In this document: positions 1 through 8,250 of the stretch, one piece after another
How positions within the stretch are numbered: position 1 is the stretch's first letter
How the letters are laid out: each line of letters begins with the position of its first letter
Made by a program: the position numbers and the translations under genes
Source of the DNA: Chryseobacterium sp. MYb7
GTDB lineage: Bacteria; Bacteroidota; Bacteroidia; Flavobacteriales; Weeksellaceae
Direction of reading: 5' to 3'
Length of the DNA stretch: 64,000 nt
Assembly (NCBI RefSeq): GCF_002979455.1
Contig: NZ_PCOU01000013.1
Location: 62,001 to 126,000, forward strand
The notes under the pieces: generated by a model
The model's input: only the letters and a program-made list of their open reading frames with translations
The model's database searches: none
What the model was told of the DNA's origin: nothing

Positions 1-501
1 AGTGATTTCTTAGATACCACAATATTAGCTTCAGGGGTGGCTCTTGCAGCTGTTATAGGAAATGAAGTAGGATACTATTTTGGAAGAAAAGCCGGACCTG
101 CCTTATATAAAAGACCGGATTCAATGCTTTTCAAGAAGAAGTACCTTTATCAGGCTCACGATTTCTTTGAAAAACACGGTGCATTAGCTGTTATTATGGC
201 AAGATTCTTACCGGTTGTAAGAACTTTTACACCCATTGTTGCAGGTATTGTAAAGATGGATAAAAAAGAGTTTTTAAGAGATAATGTTATTGGTGCTGTT
301 TTATGGTCATTCATTTTGATCTTTGCAGGACATTACCTGGACAAGCTTTTTATGGAGCAGTTTGGAATCAACTTAAAACAAAAGCTGGAATACATCATTA
401 TCGTCATTGTATTGGTAACTACACTTCCGGTTATCTTCAAGTTTGTTTTTGGAAAAAAAGAAGATCTTTCTAAAAAATATGAAGATCAGGACTTTGAATA
501 A
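1..501 (+). CDS. DedA family membrane protein (5' end outside window)
   Basis: The reading frame is open from the first base, so the gene starts upstream of the window and only its C-terminal 166 residues are seen. The DedA/SNARE-associated signature is visible: GYYFGRK-aGpaLY, then FEKHG..AVIMARFLPVVRTFTPIVAG, which matches the conserved [F/Y]xxxR-x-xPxxR re-entrant segment. At least two hydrophobic segments follow, and the tail is charged (KKEDLSKKYEDQ). DedA proteins are inner-membrane proteins; several family members act as phospholipid flippases (undecaprenyl phosphate, PE). The exact substrate here cannot be told. A GTG at 37 could be mistaken for the start, but conserved sequence continues upstream of it. 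A terminator follows the stop. Confidence 0.9.
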   Translation, partial: SDFLDTTILASGVALAAVIGNEVGYYFGRKAGPALYKRPDSMLFKKKYLYQAHDFFEKHGALAVIMARFLPVVRTFTPIVAGIVKMDKKEFLRDNVIGAVLWSFILIFAGHYLDKLFMEQFGINLKQKLEYIIIVIVLVTTLPVIFKFVFGKKEDLSKKYEDQDFE

Positions 502-525
502 ATAAGAAATTCAATCAAAAATATA

Positions 526-556
526 GAGCCGTCTAATAGTGAGATGGCTTTTTTAT
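526..556 (+). terminator. Intrinsic terminator after the DedA gene
   Basis: A 7-bp stem (GCCGTCT/AGATGGC with one G-T wobble, 528-534 and 542-548) with a 7-nt loop is followed by TTTTTTATT. It lies 25 bp after the DedA stop codon. Confidence 0.7.
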
Positions 557-804
557 TACTTATAAATGAAGCTTTTTGATTATAAAAAAATGACAAAGAG
601 AGTTTTTAAACGCAAATATTAATTTCTATTGAGTATTATTTTAAGATAGCAAAGGTAGAAATCAATGAAATTGATTCTTTCTAAGCGGATGTATATTCAT
701 GAGCTTCATCAGTGACAAAGTCACTTCTCTTTACCCCCTTAAAAATGAAACGTTCGAATTATTTATCCTTTTGAGTTAAATAAAATAAAATCTGATAGGA
801 ATTT
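557..804. other. Intergenic gap with no recognised gene
   Basis: AT-rich DNA between the DedA terminator and the 3' end of the minus-strand esterase gene. I see no convincing ORF. Two short perfect inverted repeats occur: ATCAAT-gaa-ATTGAT (661-675) and AGTGAC-aaa-GTCACT (711-725). Neither has a flanking T-run, so their role is unknown. Confidence 0.5.
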
Positions 805-1674
805 TTACTTTTTAATCCATTCCAGAATATTCGGATAGATAATGCTGTCTCTTTTTCTTTTACTGAAAAATCTTGGGGCATGCCCGGCACCTTTCATAAA
901 AATGAATTTATGTGGAACTTTCATCTGGGTAAGCGCTGAGTCCATAGCAATTCCCTGATGCTGGTTGACCAGAACATCATTGTTTCCCTGAAATAGGAGA
1001 GTAGGAACATTTGTAATATTGGCAATAGGACTCGCTTCTTTAAAGTTTTCAGATATATTTTTCCGGTCAAATTTAGTCCCAACTACCTTTTGAAAAGTAG
1101 GAGAAGTATATTTGGAATAAAAAGATTTCAGATATTCAGAACTGAAAAAATCTGTAGGTCCGCTTAAAGAAATAATTTTCTTGATCTGTTCAGGATGATG
1201 ATACCCGTAAAGAAGAGATAAATGTCCACCGGCACTTTCGCCCAGAAGAATATAATTGTTGGGTTGAAGCTCTGCTTTTTCTGCTAAAGAATTAAATTTT
1301 TCAATGGCCAGAGCAATATCCTCAAGTTGTTGTTTGTAAGTGATTTTTTCCTTTGTAGAAACCAATCTATAATTCATATTAATGCTTGGAATCTTGTTTT
1401 CAAAGAGCATTTTCTGAACCTGAATCATATGTTCCTTTTTTCCTAAAGTCCATGCTCCGCCATGAACGATAAGAACTACAGGAGTATCTTCAGCATAATC
1501 TTTGGGAAGAAAGACATCCATTTTCTGTCTTTTGTGCTCGCCGTATTTCAAATTATAAATTTTCTGCTGCCCTCCGGGACCTACCCAAACTCTGAATTTC
1601 GTATTACAGGACTGCAGGAGAAAACCAATGCATCCCATGACGAAAAAATGATACCGGAGAATGAACTTTTTCAT
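805..1674 (-). CDS. Alpha/beta-hydrolase lipoprotein (esterase/lipase, BD-FAE type)
   Basis: A 289-residue alpha/beta hydrolase. The N-terminus MKKFILRYHFFVMGCIGFLLQSC is a lipoprotein signal with lipobox LLQSC, so the enzyme is probably membrane-anchored and periplasmic or surface-facing. The oxyanion-hole motif HGGAW lies near residue 72 and the nucleophile elbow is GESAGG (Ser near 147). A C-terminal GAGHAPRFF supplies the catalytic His, and NDVLVNQHQG precedes it with the likely acidic residue. The family (carboxylesterase / acetyl-xylan esterase-like, hormone-sensitive-lipase fold) hydrolyses small acyl esters; the substrate is not evident. It stands alone, with the next minus-strand gene (serine hydrolase) 50 bp upstream. 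Confidence 0.85.
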   Translation of the reverse strand: MKKFILRYHFFVMGCIGFLLQSCNTKFRVWVGPGGQQKIYNLKYGEHKRQKMDVFLPKDYAEDTPVVLIVHGGAWTLGKKEHMIQVQKMLFENKIPSINMNYRLVSTKEKITYKQQLEDIALAIEKFNSLAEKAELQPNNYILLGESAGGHLSLLYGYHHPEQIKKIISLSGPTDFFSSEYLKSFYSKYTSPTFQKVVGTKFDRKNISENFKEASPIANITNVPTLLFQGNNDVLVNQHQGIAMDSALTQMKVPHKFIFMKGAGHAPRFFSKRKRDSIIYPNILEWIKK

Positions 1675-1724
1675 TAATTAAATTTACGAAAAATTCTATT
1701 GATTATAAAGTGAAAAAGTTTTAA

Positions 1725-3110
1725 TTAAAGCTTTTCCGCTGTTTTTGATGACAGTCCTTTTTTGATGGTAATAACGCCTTTTTCACCTTCTTTGAAAATA
1801 AAAGAAATCTCGGTGTCATCATCCGGAAGGAAAAATGCATCTTCTTTTTCAGCTAACATTCTTACCTTTGGATCTTTGTTGTTTTGAATAAAAAGCTGAC
1901 CGTTTTCGTACAGAATATGAATAACACGATCATCGGAAAGCTGATAATCACCTGCATATTTTTTTAGCACATCAGGATTCAATATTACTTCTTTCTTAGG
2001 TTGAGGAAGAGTGTATGGTTGATCTAAAAGAGCTGCTAAAATGGTGTTTCCAGCTTTTTCCAGCTTCTTACTCGTAATATTGTTTAAGAGGATGATGCAA
2101 AGATCTTCATCAGGAAGCATGGCAAAATAACTTGTAGAACCCTCTATGTTTCCGCCATGGTTAATGAGTTTTTTCCCGTAAAGATCATCAATAAACCAAC
2201 CATAGGCGTAACCGCTCAAATAGGGAGTAGTAGCTTTTTTAAATGCTTCTTTGGAAATAATTTTATAATCTCTCAATCCTAAATAATAATTGTAAAGGTC
2301 TTCTGCAGTACTGTAGATTTGTCCTGCAGGACCGGTTAATGTAGAATTCCAAACCTGTGTTTTTTCCTGTTTTGTCTTTGAAATATAAGAATAAGGAATC
2401 GTTTTGTAAGGACTTTTCAGAGCCCTATAGTTAAAGCCGGTGTGAGTCATCTTTAGAGGATCTAAGATGGTTTTCCTTACAGCATCCTCATAAGAAAGTC
2501 CTGTTATTTTTTCAATGATAACGCCCAATAAAATATACCCCGAATTGGTATACGAAAATTGAGTGCCCGGCTCAAAATCCAGTGGTTCATTTTTAAAAAA
2601 AGAAAGCTCTTTACTTTTGGCTATAGATTTTCCGGTGTGAAGAAGGTTGAAATACTCTTTATTTCGCAGTACTTCATAAATTCCCGAAGTGTGGGTAAGA
2701 AGGTGCTCAATCGTAATTTCATTGCCTCTCGGATAATCCGGAATAAACTTTGAGATAGGATCTTTAAAAGAAAGTTTTCCTTCTTCACTTAGTTTTACAA
2801 TAACCAGAGCCGTGAATGATTTGGTTAAGGAAGCAATCTGATACACACTTTTATCCTGATTGGGAATTTTTTTTTCTGCATCTTGCCAGCCATATGATCT
2901 TTCGAAAATATTTTTATTCTGATAGTGAATCAAAGCTGTTCCGTTAAACTTATTAATTCCAACAAATGCTTTTATAATGCTGTCAATTTCCTGTTTTTTC
3001 TTTTCCTGATTGATGTTATTGGGATTAGTCTGAGCCTTGAAAGTGGAGCAGAATGTACAGAACAGGCAGAATAAACATTGTAAGATTAAAATATGAAATT
3101 GAGGTCGCAT
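1725..3110 (-). CDS. Serine hydrolase, beta-lactamase class C / PBP4* family
   Basis: 461 residues with an N-terminal signal peptide (a hydrophobic cysteine-rich stretch ending in FKAQ). The catalytic SxxK is in QIASLTKSF, the YxN motif is YTNSGY, and the third motif, usually KTG or HxG, is NHGGN. After the roughly 350-residue catalytic domain comes a C-terminal beta domain (AGDYQLSDDRVIHI...), as seen in DUF3471-type hydrolases. Family members are D-aminopeptidases, esterases or PBP-like enzymes rather than true beta-lactamases, so the real substrate is unknown. It lies between the TPR gene and the esterase on the same strand; the 27-bp gap to the TPR gene is compatible with co-transcription. 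Confidence 0.85.
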   Translation of the reverse strand: MRPQFHILILQCLFCLFCTFCSTFKAQTNPNNINQEKKKQEIDSIIKAFVGINKFNGTALIHYQNKNIFERSYGWQDAEKKIPNQDKSVYQIASLTKSFTALVIVKLSEEGKLSFKDPISKFIPDYPRGNEITIEHLLTHTSGIYEVLRNKEYFNLLHTGKSIAKSKELSFFKNEPLDFEPGTQFSYTNSGYILLGVIIEKITGLSYEDAVRKTILDPLKMTHTGFNYRALKSPYKTIPYSYISKTKQEKTQVWNSTLTGPAGQIYSTAEDLYNYYLGLRDYKIISKEAFKKATTPYLSGYAYGWFIDDLYGKKLINHGGNIEGSTSYFAMLPDEDLCIILLNNITSKKLEKAGNTILAALLDQPYTLPQPKKEVILNPDVLKKYAGDYQLSDDRVIHILYENGQLFIQNNKDPKVRMLAEKEDAFFLPDDDTEISFIFKEGEKGVITIKKGLSSKTAEKL

Positions 3111-3137
3111 AGTATCAGGTTTTAAAAACGGTTATAA

Positions 3138-3620
3138 TTACAGGTTTTCAGCGTAACGGCTCAAAGAATTATTGTATCTGGGCAAATGTTTTGATATTGC
3201 TTTTAATGTTAAAGATAGAGCCTCGTTGTGCTCTCCTGCTGAAGAAAGAGACAGTGCTAAAAAAGAATCTACAGCATCATTCAGTTCATCAGAATAGTTG
3301 GCTTTTTCTTCCCTTAAAATTTGGATGCTTTCATCTATTTTTCCATTATTTCTTAAGGTACTTGCCAGCTGAATTCTTGCTCTTCTCCTCCGTAAACCAG
3401 TTAATCCCTTATCCAATGCGGATCTGTACAAAGGTTCTGCTTCCTTTTCATGTCCGGTGGAGTCAAAAGCGCAGGCTCTTTCAAAATCAGCAATGGACTG
3501 TGAATCTGCATCAGTAAGTAATTCTACATGATCTTTGATCTGCTGAATAAACGCATCATTGCTTATTGTTTCCAGTTTCAGCCATATATTTTGCAATTGG
3601 GTTTCCCAGTTTTCATTCAT
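3138..3620 (-). CDS. Tetratricopeptide repeat protein, cytoplasmic
   Basis: 160 residues, no signal peptide. The central part shows TPR-like helical pairs: FERACAFDSTGHEKEAEPLYRSALDKGLTG, then RIQLASTLRNNGKIDESIQILREE, then FLALSLSSAGEHNEALSLTLKAISKHL. This matches small flavobacterial and proteobacterial TPR proteins of unknown role. The C-terminus ends in SLSRYAENL, a conserved-looking tail. It is probably a protein-protein adaptor. It lies 27 bp upstream of the serine hydrolase gene on the same strand. A -7 box sits 15 bp upstream of the ATG. Confidence 0.75.
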   Translation of the reverse strand: MNENWETQLQNIWLKLETISNDAFIQQIKDHVELLTDADSQSIADFERACAFDSTGHEKEAEPLYRSALDKGLTGLRRRRARIQLASTLRNNGKIDESIQILREEKANYSDELNDAVDSFLALSLSSAGEHNEALSLTLKAISKHLPRYNNSLSRYAENL

Positions 3621-3635
3621 TGATTAGATTTTGAA

Positions 3636-3643
3636 CAAAGATA
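3636..3643 (-). promoter_or_regulatory. Candidate -7 promoter box for the TPR gene
   Basis: On the minus strand the sequence reads TATCTTTG, matching the flavobacterial -7 consensus TAnnTTTG, 15 bp before the ATG. No clear TTG -33 element is seen at 17-19 bp. Confidence 0.35.
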
Positions 3644-3733
3644 TAAAATATTGAAAGTGAAGCATTGCTTTACTATTCTTATAATTTTCAAAATTATTGT
3701 CAGATTATGAATCCAAAAACGGAATTAAATATT

Positions 3734-3741
3734 TATTTTTG
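3734..3741 (+). promoter_or_regulatory. Candidate -7 promoter box for the DUF808 gene
   Basis: TATTTTTG matches TAnnTTTG and lies 34 bp before the ATG at 3776. No -33 TTG at the usual distance, so the call rests on the -7 box alone. Confidence 0.3.
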
Positions 3742-3775
3742 CTGGACTTAACAAAGATTAAAAAAAAATTAAAAT

Positions 3776-4660
3776 ATGGCATCAGGCTTTTTTGCTATTT
3801 TGGATGATATTGCAGCATTGATGGATGATGTAGCAGTAACCAGTAAAGTTGCTACTCAAAAGACAGCAGGGATTTTAGGAGACGACCTGGCTGTAAATGC
3901 AGAAAAAGCCACGGGCTTTCTTTCTTCAAGGGAAATTCCGGTTCTGTGGGCCATTACCAAAGGATCATTTATCAATAAACTGATTATTCTTCCTATCGTT
4001 TTTTTACTTAATTGGCTGTATGCTCCGGCTATTAATTATGTATTGATCCTTGGAGGATTCTATCTGGCTTTTGAAGGCGTTGAAAAAGTAATAGAATTTC
4101 TTTTTCACCGTGACAAAAAAGGGCATGAAGTTATAGAGGAAATTGAAGAAGACGAAAAAAGTTCTGAAGAAATTGAAAAAGAGAAAGTGAAATCGGCAAT
4201 TACAACTGATTTTATTTTATCAATCGAGATCGTTATTATTGCTTTAGGAACCGTATTGGAAGAAAGTCATCCTTTCATTACACAGATTTTAGTAACGAGC
4301 TTGGTTGCATTTATCGCTACTGTTGGAGTTTATGGAATTGTAGCTTTGATCGTAAGAATGGATGATGCAGGGTTTAAATTAATAAAGAAAAGTAACGATA
4401 AAGGTTTTTTCGGGAGGCTTGGACATCTATTAGTGAAAGCTTTGCCTATTGTTATTAAAATATTAGGAGTCGTAGGAACAATTGCTTTAATAATGGTTGC
4501 TGGTGGAATTTTTCTGCATAGGATTGAATTTTTCCATGGAATACTTCCAACTTGGCCAGATGTTGTGAAAGAGCTTACACTTGGTGTTGTTGGCGGATTG
4601 TTAGCGGTTGCCGTATTTACTTTAGGAAAAGGAATCTATTCTTTAGCAACAAAAAAATAA
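3776..4660 (+). CDS. DUF808 / YedI family inner-membrane protein
   Basis: 294 residues. The N-terminus MASGFFAILDDIAALMDDVA is the signature opening of the DUF808 (YedI) family, followed by KTAGILGDDLAVNAEKATGF. At least five hydrophobic helices follow (near residues 70-110, 145-170, 180-200, 225-250 and 265-290), so it is a polytopic inner-membrane protein. The acidic loop EVIEEIEEDEKSSEEIEKEK sits between helices. The function of the family is unknown. The gene is monocistronic, with its own -7 box and terminator. Usual family length is about 300 residues, so it looks complete. Confidence 0.88.
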   Translation: MASGFFAILDDIAALMDDVAVTSKVATQKTAGILGDDLAVNAEKATGFLSSREIPVLWAITKGSFINKLIILPIVFLLNWLYAPAINYVLILGGFYLAFEGVEKVIEFLFHRDKKGHEVIEEIEEDEKSSEEIEKEKVKSAITTDFILSIEIVIIALGTVLEESHPFITQILVTSLVAFIATVGVYGIVALIVRMDDAGFKLIKKSNDKGFFGRLGHLLVKALPIVIKILGVVGTIALIMVAGGIFLHRIEFFHGILPTWPDVVKELTLGVVGGLLAVAVFTLGKGIYSLATKK

Positions 4661-4687
4661 ACAGAATTAGAATTAAATAACCAGAAA

Positions 4688-4720
4688 AATCCTGTACCCG
4701 AAAGAGTGCAGGATTTTTTA
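4688..4720 (+). terminator. Intrinsic terminator after the DUF808 gene
   Basis: The 10-bp stem AATCCTGTAC/GTGCAGGATT (one wobble) is followed by TTTTT. It is placed 27 bp after the stop. Confidence 0.75.
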
Positions 4721-4769
4721 TGATCAGGTTTAAGATGATTTAAAACTTTAAAACCTTGAACGTTAAACA

Positions 4770-4800
4770 AAAAAAGAGACTTTTTACAAGTCTCTTTTTT
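4770..4800 (-). terminator. Intrinsic terminator after dnaJ
   Basis: The stem AAAAAGAGACTT/AAGTCTCTTTTT lies directly after the dnaJ stop on the minus strand. It carries A- and T-runs on both sides, so it may also work for the plus strand. Confidence 0.75.
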
Positions 4801-4803
4801 ATA

Positions 4804-5922
4804 TTAATTGAATAAATCTTTTACTTTATCAAAAAAAGTTTTTTCCTTTCCAGATGGTTCTGCTACCATTTCTCCGCTGGACATCTGCTTTTCAAAGAAG
4901 TCTTTCTGGTCTTTAGTAAGCTTCTGTGGTGTCCATACATTGATGTGGATGAACATGTCTCCTTTACCATAACTGTCGATGCTTGGAAGTCCTTTTCCTG
5001 CTAATCTTAAGATCTTTCCGGACTGAGTTCCCGGATCAACGGTAATTTTCACTTTTCCACCTACCGTAGGAATTTCTTTCTTAGTTCCTAAAGCCGCTTC
5101 AGCAAATGAAACGTACAGTTCCTGGTGAAGATTGTCGCCTTCTCTCTTGATTACCTGATCTATTTCCTCTTCAATAATAACTAACAAGTCTCCTGGAATT
5201 CCTCCAAATGGGGCGTCATTTCCTTTTCCTCTTACATTAAGCTGGATACCGTCTCTTGCTCCTGCCGGAATGTTGATCGTGATTTCCTCTTCATCTTTAA
5301 TAAGACCTTGTGCATTAGCTCCCGCAGGAATTTTGTCAGCAACTTTTCCAATTCCCTGACAAGTACTACAAGTTGTCTGAGTCTGCATTTGACCAAACAT
5401 GGTATTCATTACTTTTAACTGAACACCGGAACCGTTACAGGTAGGACATGTTTTTGAAGTGGCACCTTCTGCCATCTTCATTTTTTTAACTTTGATGGTT
5501 TTCTGAGTGCCGTTTACCATTTCCTCAAGGTTCAGCTTGATTCTGATTCTTAAATTAGAACCTTTCACCTGCTGACGGCCTCCGCCGCCACCTCCGAATC
5601 CTCCGAAACCACCACCGAAAATATCTCCAAATTGGCTGAAAATATCTTCCATGTTCATTCCGCCTCCGAAGCCTCCGCCTCCGAAACCACCGTTTCCACC
5701 TACTCCGGCATGACCGAACTGGTCGTATCTAGCACGTTTCTGATCATCGCTTAAAACTTCGTAAGCTTCAGCAGCTTCTTTGAATTTTTCTTCAGCCTCT
5801 TTATCCCCTGGATTTTTATCCGGGTGGAATTTGATGGCCATTTTACGGTATGCTTTTTTTATTTCGTCGGCAGAGGCAGATTTGCTGATCTCAAGAACCT
5901 CGTAATAATCTCTTTTTGACAT
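4804..5922 (-). CDS. dnaJ: Chaperone DnaJ (Hsp40) with only one zinc centre
   Basis: 372 residues. The J domain (1-70) contains HPD at 33-35. A Gly/Phe-rich linker spans about 71-118, then come two C-terminal substrate-binding beta domains. DnaJ stimulates DnaK ATPase activity and delivers unfolded clients. The cysteine-rich region contains only two CxxCxGxG motifs (159-166 and 185-192) instead of four. By position and spacing these are motifs II and III (zinc centre II); motifs I and IV, which build centre I, are missing. The motif IV position reads GANAQGLI. As far as I recall, other Flavobacteriaceae DnaJ proteins look alike, so this is probably lineage-wide rather than damage. It lies directly downstream of grpE. 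Confidence 0.97.
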   Translation of the reverse strand: MSKRDYYEVLEISKSASADEIKKAYRKMAIKFHPDKNPGDKEAEEKFKEAAEAYEVLSDDQKRARYDQFGHAGVGGNGGFGGGGFGGGMNMEDIFSQFGDIFGGGFGGFGGGGGGRQQVKGSNLRIRIKLNLEEMVNGTQKTIKVKKMKMAEGATSKTCPTCNGSGVQLKVMNTMFGQMQTQTTCSTCQGIGKVADKIPAGANAQGLIKDEEEITINIPAGARDGIQLNVRGKGNDAPFGGIPGDLLVIIEEEIDQVIKREGDNLHQELYVSFAEAALGTKKEIPTVGGKVKITVDPGTQSGKILRLAGKGLPSIDSYGKGDMFIHINVWTPQKLTKDQKDFFEKQMSSGEMVAEPSGKEKTFFDKVKDLFN

Positions 5923-5935
5923 GACAATTTTATAA

Positions 5936-6018
5936 TTGATTATTGATAAATGATAAAAGATATTATAAAGTTAATAAGTGAAATATTCATCTATTATCAC
6001 TCATCATTTATCATTTAT
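5936..6018. repeat. Imperfect inverted repeat between grpE and dnaJ
   Basis: TTGATTATTGATAAATGATAAAAG at the left is mirrored by TATCACTCATCATTTATCATTTATGAA at the right, so grpE-dnaJ mRNA could fold here. It could tune the GrpE:DnaJ ratio, or simply be AT-rich low-complexity DNA. No T-run follows, so it is not a typical terminator. Confidence 0.4.
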
Positions 6019-6023
6019 GAATT

Positions 6024-6560
6024 TTAATTTCCTGTTACTACTTTTGCAAAACGGATTACTTTATCGCCTAAAGTATATCCCGTTTCAATAACGTCTACGA
6101 TTTTTCCTTTCAAATCTTCCGATGGGGAAGGGATCTGAGTAATCGCCTCATGGAAATCAACATCAAAGCTGTCACCAGCCTTTACTTCCATTGTTTTTAA
6201 GCCTTTTTCGGTAAGTTTATTTTTGAATTTCTGATAGATCAGTTCTACACCTTGCAGGTCAGCCGGATTTCCATTTTTAGCGATTTCTTTCAATGCTCTT
6301 TCAAAATCATCTAAAACCCCTAACATTGAAACCATCATCTCCTGGTTGGCGTACTGGAAGAATTCCATCTTCTCCTTAGTCGTTCTTTTTTTATAGTTTT
6401 CGAATTCTGCATACAATCTGATGTAACGGTCTTTTTCTTCTGCCAAAAGTTCCTCTGGAGAAGGAGTAGCTGTCACATTGTCCTGAGACGTTGCGTCATT
6501 CTGAACATTGTTTTCTTCCTGATTATTGATGCTTTCTTCGTTAATATCCTGGTTTTCCAT
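6024..6560 (-). CDS. grpE: Nucleotide exchange factor GrpE
   Basis: 178 residues. An acidic, Asn/Gln-rich N-terminal tail (1-35) leads into a long coiled coil (about 36-90, LLAEEKDRYIRLYAEFENYKKRT). The four-helix and beta-wing part has the family motifs VLDDFERAL and FDVDFHEAIT. The protein ends in YTLGDKVIRFAKVVTGN, close to the classical GrpE end (GY.l.dRviRpA.V.V). GrpE releases ADP from DnaK. The dnaJ gene follows 101 bp downstream on the same strand. The spacer holds a near-palindromic TGATAAATGATAAA...TCATTTATCATTTATGA repeat. Confidence 0.96.
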   Translation of the reverse strand: MENQDINEESINNQEENNVQNDATSQDNVTATPSPEELLAEEKDRYIRLYAEFENYKKRTTKEKMEFFQYANQEMMVSMLGVLDDFERALKEIAKNGNPADLQGVELIYQKFKNKLTEKGLKTMEVKAGDSFDVDFHEAITQIPSPSEDLKGKIVDVIETGYTLGDKVIRFAKVVTGN

Positions 6561-6601
6561 AATTCAATATTTATTTAATGATTGTTTGACAAAGAGCCTG
6601 C

Positions 6602-6609
6602 CAAATCTA
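6602..6609 (-). promoter_or_regulatory. Candidate -7 promoter box for grpE-dnaJ
   Basis: The minus strand reads TAGATTTG (TAnnTTTG), 41 bp upstream of the grpE ATG. No CIRCE element or other heat-shock operator is visible in the leader. Confidence 0.35.
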
Positions 6610-6732
6610 AAATCAGGACATTAAGGCAGAAATAGAATGAAGAGATTTATGAATGATGAATGATGAATGTGTCAATCCGCTGCGCTTGTGAATTTTGAAA
6701 AGTGTAAGTTTAATAATTCACTTTGTGAAACA

Positions 6733-6780
6733 AAAATTGACTATTGACCTTTCACTTGATAAAGGCAAATAGTCAATTTT
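6733..6780 (-). terminator. Long hairpin terminator after mntH
   Basis: Perfect 13-bp stem AAAATTGACTATT/AATAGTCAATTTT (6733-6745, 6768-6780). The loop carries an inner CCTTT/AAAGG helix. It lies 22 bp after the mntH stop, with a T-rich tail on the minus strand. Confidence 0.65.
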
Positions 6781-6801
6781 AAAACTATAATAGTATGTAT
6801 G

Positions 6802-8136
6802 TTATTCTCCTGTAAACGTTTGATAGAGTAGATACAGGTTTAAAACAATGATAATAATGGAAATAATCCAAACACAGACTTTAAGAAATGGTTTGTTGAC
6901 AAACTCACCCATTTTGGCTTTATCATTGGTAAACATCACCAATGGAACAACAGCAAAACTAAGCTGCATTGATAAAATAACCTGGCTTAAAACCAATAAT
7001 TCGGTTGTTCCCTGCTCGCCATAAAGAATAGCAACTATCAGTGCCGGAATTACGGCAATAAGTCTTGTGATCAGTCTTCTCAACCATGGTTTTAATCTGA
7101 TATTCAAAAAACCTTCCATGACAATTTGCCCTGCAAGAGTTCCTGTTAATGTAGAGTTTTGTCCGGATGCTAATAAAGCAATGGCAAACGCAATACTTGC
7201 CATGGAAGCACCTAAGATGGGAGTCAGCATTTTATAGGCATCATGAATGTCCGCCACATGTTCGTTCCCTGTAGTATGGAACGTAGCGGCCGCCAGAATA
7301 AGGATTGCCGCATTGATGAAGAAAGCCAGCATTAATGAAGCTGTACTGTCTATAGTTGCAAATTTTATCGCTTCTTTTTTCCCTTCCGTATCACGCGTGT
7401 AATCTCTGGTCTGTACAATACTGCTGTGCAGATATAAGTTATGTGGCATCACCGTAGCCCCTAAAATCCCTATAGCAATATAAAGCATGGCAGGATTCTG
7501 AATGATTTCCTTTTGTGGAACCAAACCTCCCAATATCTCATTAAAAGCGGGTTGCGAAATGATAATTTCATATACGAAACATGCTAAAATAATAAATATA
7601 AGTCCCCCTACAATACTTTCAATCCATCGGAAACCTTTGGACTGAAGTAAGAGAATAATTAAAACATCTACTGTTGTAATCACGATTCCCCAGGTCAGAG
7701 GGATGTGAAATAGGAGATTTAATGCAATGGCAGAACCAATGACCTCGGCGAGATCACAGGCGGCAATGGCTATCTCACAGAATATCCACAGAATAAAATT
7801 GGTTGTAGGACTGAAGTGGTCTCTACATGCTTGTGCAAGATCTCTTTCTGCAACTACTCCCAGTTTCACAGACAGGTGCTGTAAAACCATTGCGAAAATA
7901 TTGGAGATAAGAATCACCGATAGCAGGGTATACCCGAACTGAGCTCCTCCTGCAATATCAGTAGCCCAGTTTCCCGGATCCATATATCCTACGGCAATCA
8001 TCAGACCCGGTCCTGCAAATGCAAGATATTTCCTCCAGAAATTGGCATTTTTAGGGACTTTGATTGATGAATAAACCTCTGATAAGGAATGAGTTGTTTT
8101 ATCTTTACGCCAGGCGCTTTTTATATTGAAATTCAT
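6802..8136 (-). CDS. mntH: Nramp family Mn2+/Fe2+ transporter (MntH)
   Basis: 444 residues with about 11 membrane helices. The helix 1 metal-site motif DPGNW is present (GYMDPGNWATDIAGGAQFGY), as is the helix 6 motif MPHNLYLHSSIVQTR, whose Met-Pro-His supplies the soft ligand typical of manganese-transporting Nramps. The protein imports Mn2+ (and Fe2+) with protons across the inner membrane. Length fits bacterial MntH (about 410-450 with an N-terminal cytosolic tail). The gene is monocistronic. A palindrome next to its -7 box suggests control by a DtxR/MntR-type repressor. Confidence 0.95.
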   Translation of the reverse strand: MNFNIKSAWRKDKTTHSLSEVYSSIKVPKNANFWRKYLAFAGPGLMIAVGYMDPGNWATDIAGGAQFGYTLLSVILISNIFAMVLQHLSVKLGVVAERDLAQACRDHFSPTTNFILWIFCEIAIAACDLAEVIGSAIALNLLFHIPLTWGIVITTVDVLIILLLQSKGFRWIESIVGGLIFIILACFVYEIIISQPAFNEILGGLVPQKEIIQNPAMLYIAIGILGATVMPHNLYLHSSIVQTRDYTRDTEGKKEAIKFATIDSTASLMLAFFINAAILILAAATFHTTGNEHVADIHDAYKMLTPILGASMASIAFAIALLASGQNSTLTGTLAGQIVMEGFLNIRLKPWLRRLITRLIAVIPALIVAILYGEQGTTELLVLSQVILSMQLSFAVVPLVMFTNDKAKMGEFVNKPFLKVCVWIISIIIIVLNLYLLYQTFTGE

Positions 8137-8140
8137 AAAT

Positions 8141-8163
8141 GTTAGAAATGACTAACAAATTTA
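8141..8163 (-). promoter_or_regulatory. mntH promoter -7 box with abutting operator-like palindrome
   Basis: Minus strand: TAAATTTG (8156-8163, exact TAnnTTTG) runs straight into GTTAG-TCATTT-CTAAC (8141-8156), a perfect 5-bp inverted repeat with a 6-bp centre. The half-sites resemble the TTAGG/CCTAA arms of DtxR-family boxes. Transcription would start inside the palindrome, so a bound repressor would block it. The ATG is only 4 bp further on. Confidence 0.5.
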
Positions 8164-8200
8164 ATTAAATAAATGTAAACAGAAAGAATTAAGGCATAAA

Positions 8201-8235
8201 AAAATCCCGGAAATCAATTTCCGGGATCTAATTTT
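8201..8235 (-). terminator. Intrinsic terminator after the DUF937-OmpA gene
   Basis: The stem ATCCCGGAAA/TTTCCGGGAT with a 4-nt loop has a run of seven T on the minus strand. It lies 23 bp past the stop. Confidence 0.8.
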
Positions 8236-8250
8236 TATTAAGTCTAAAGA

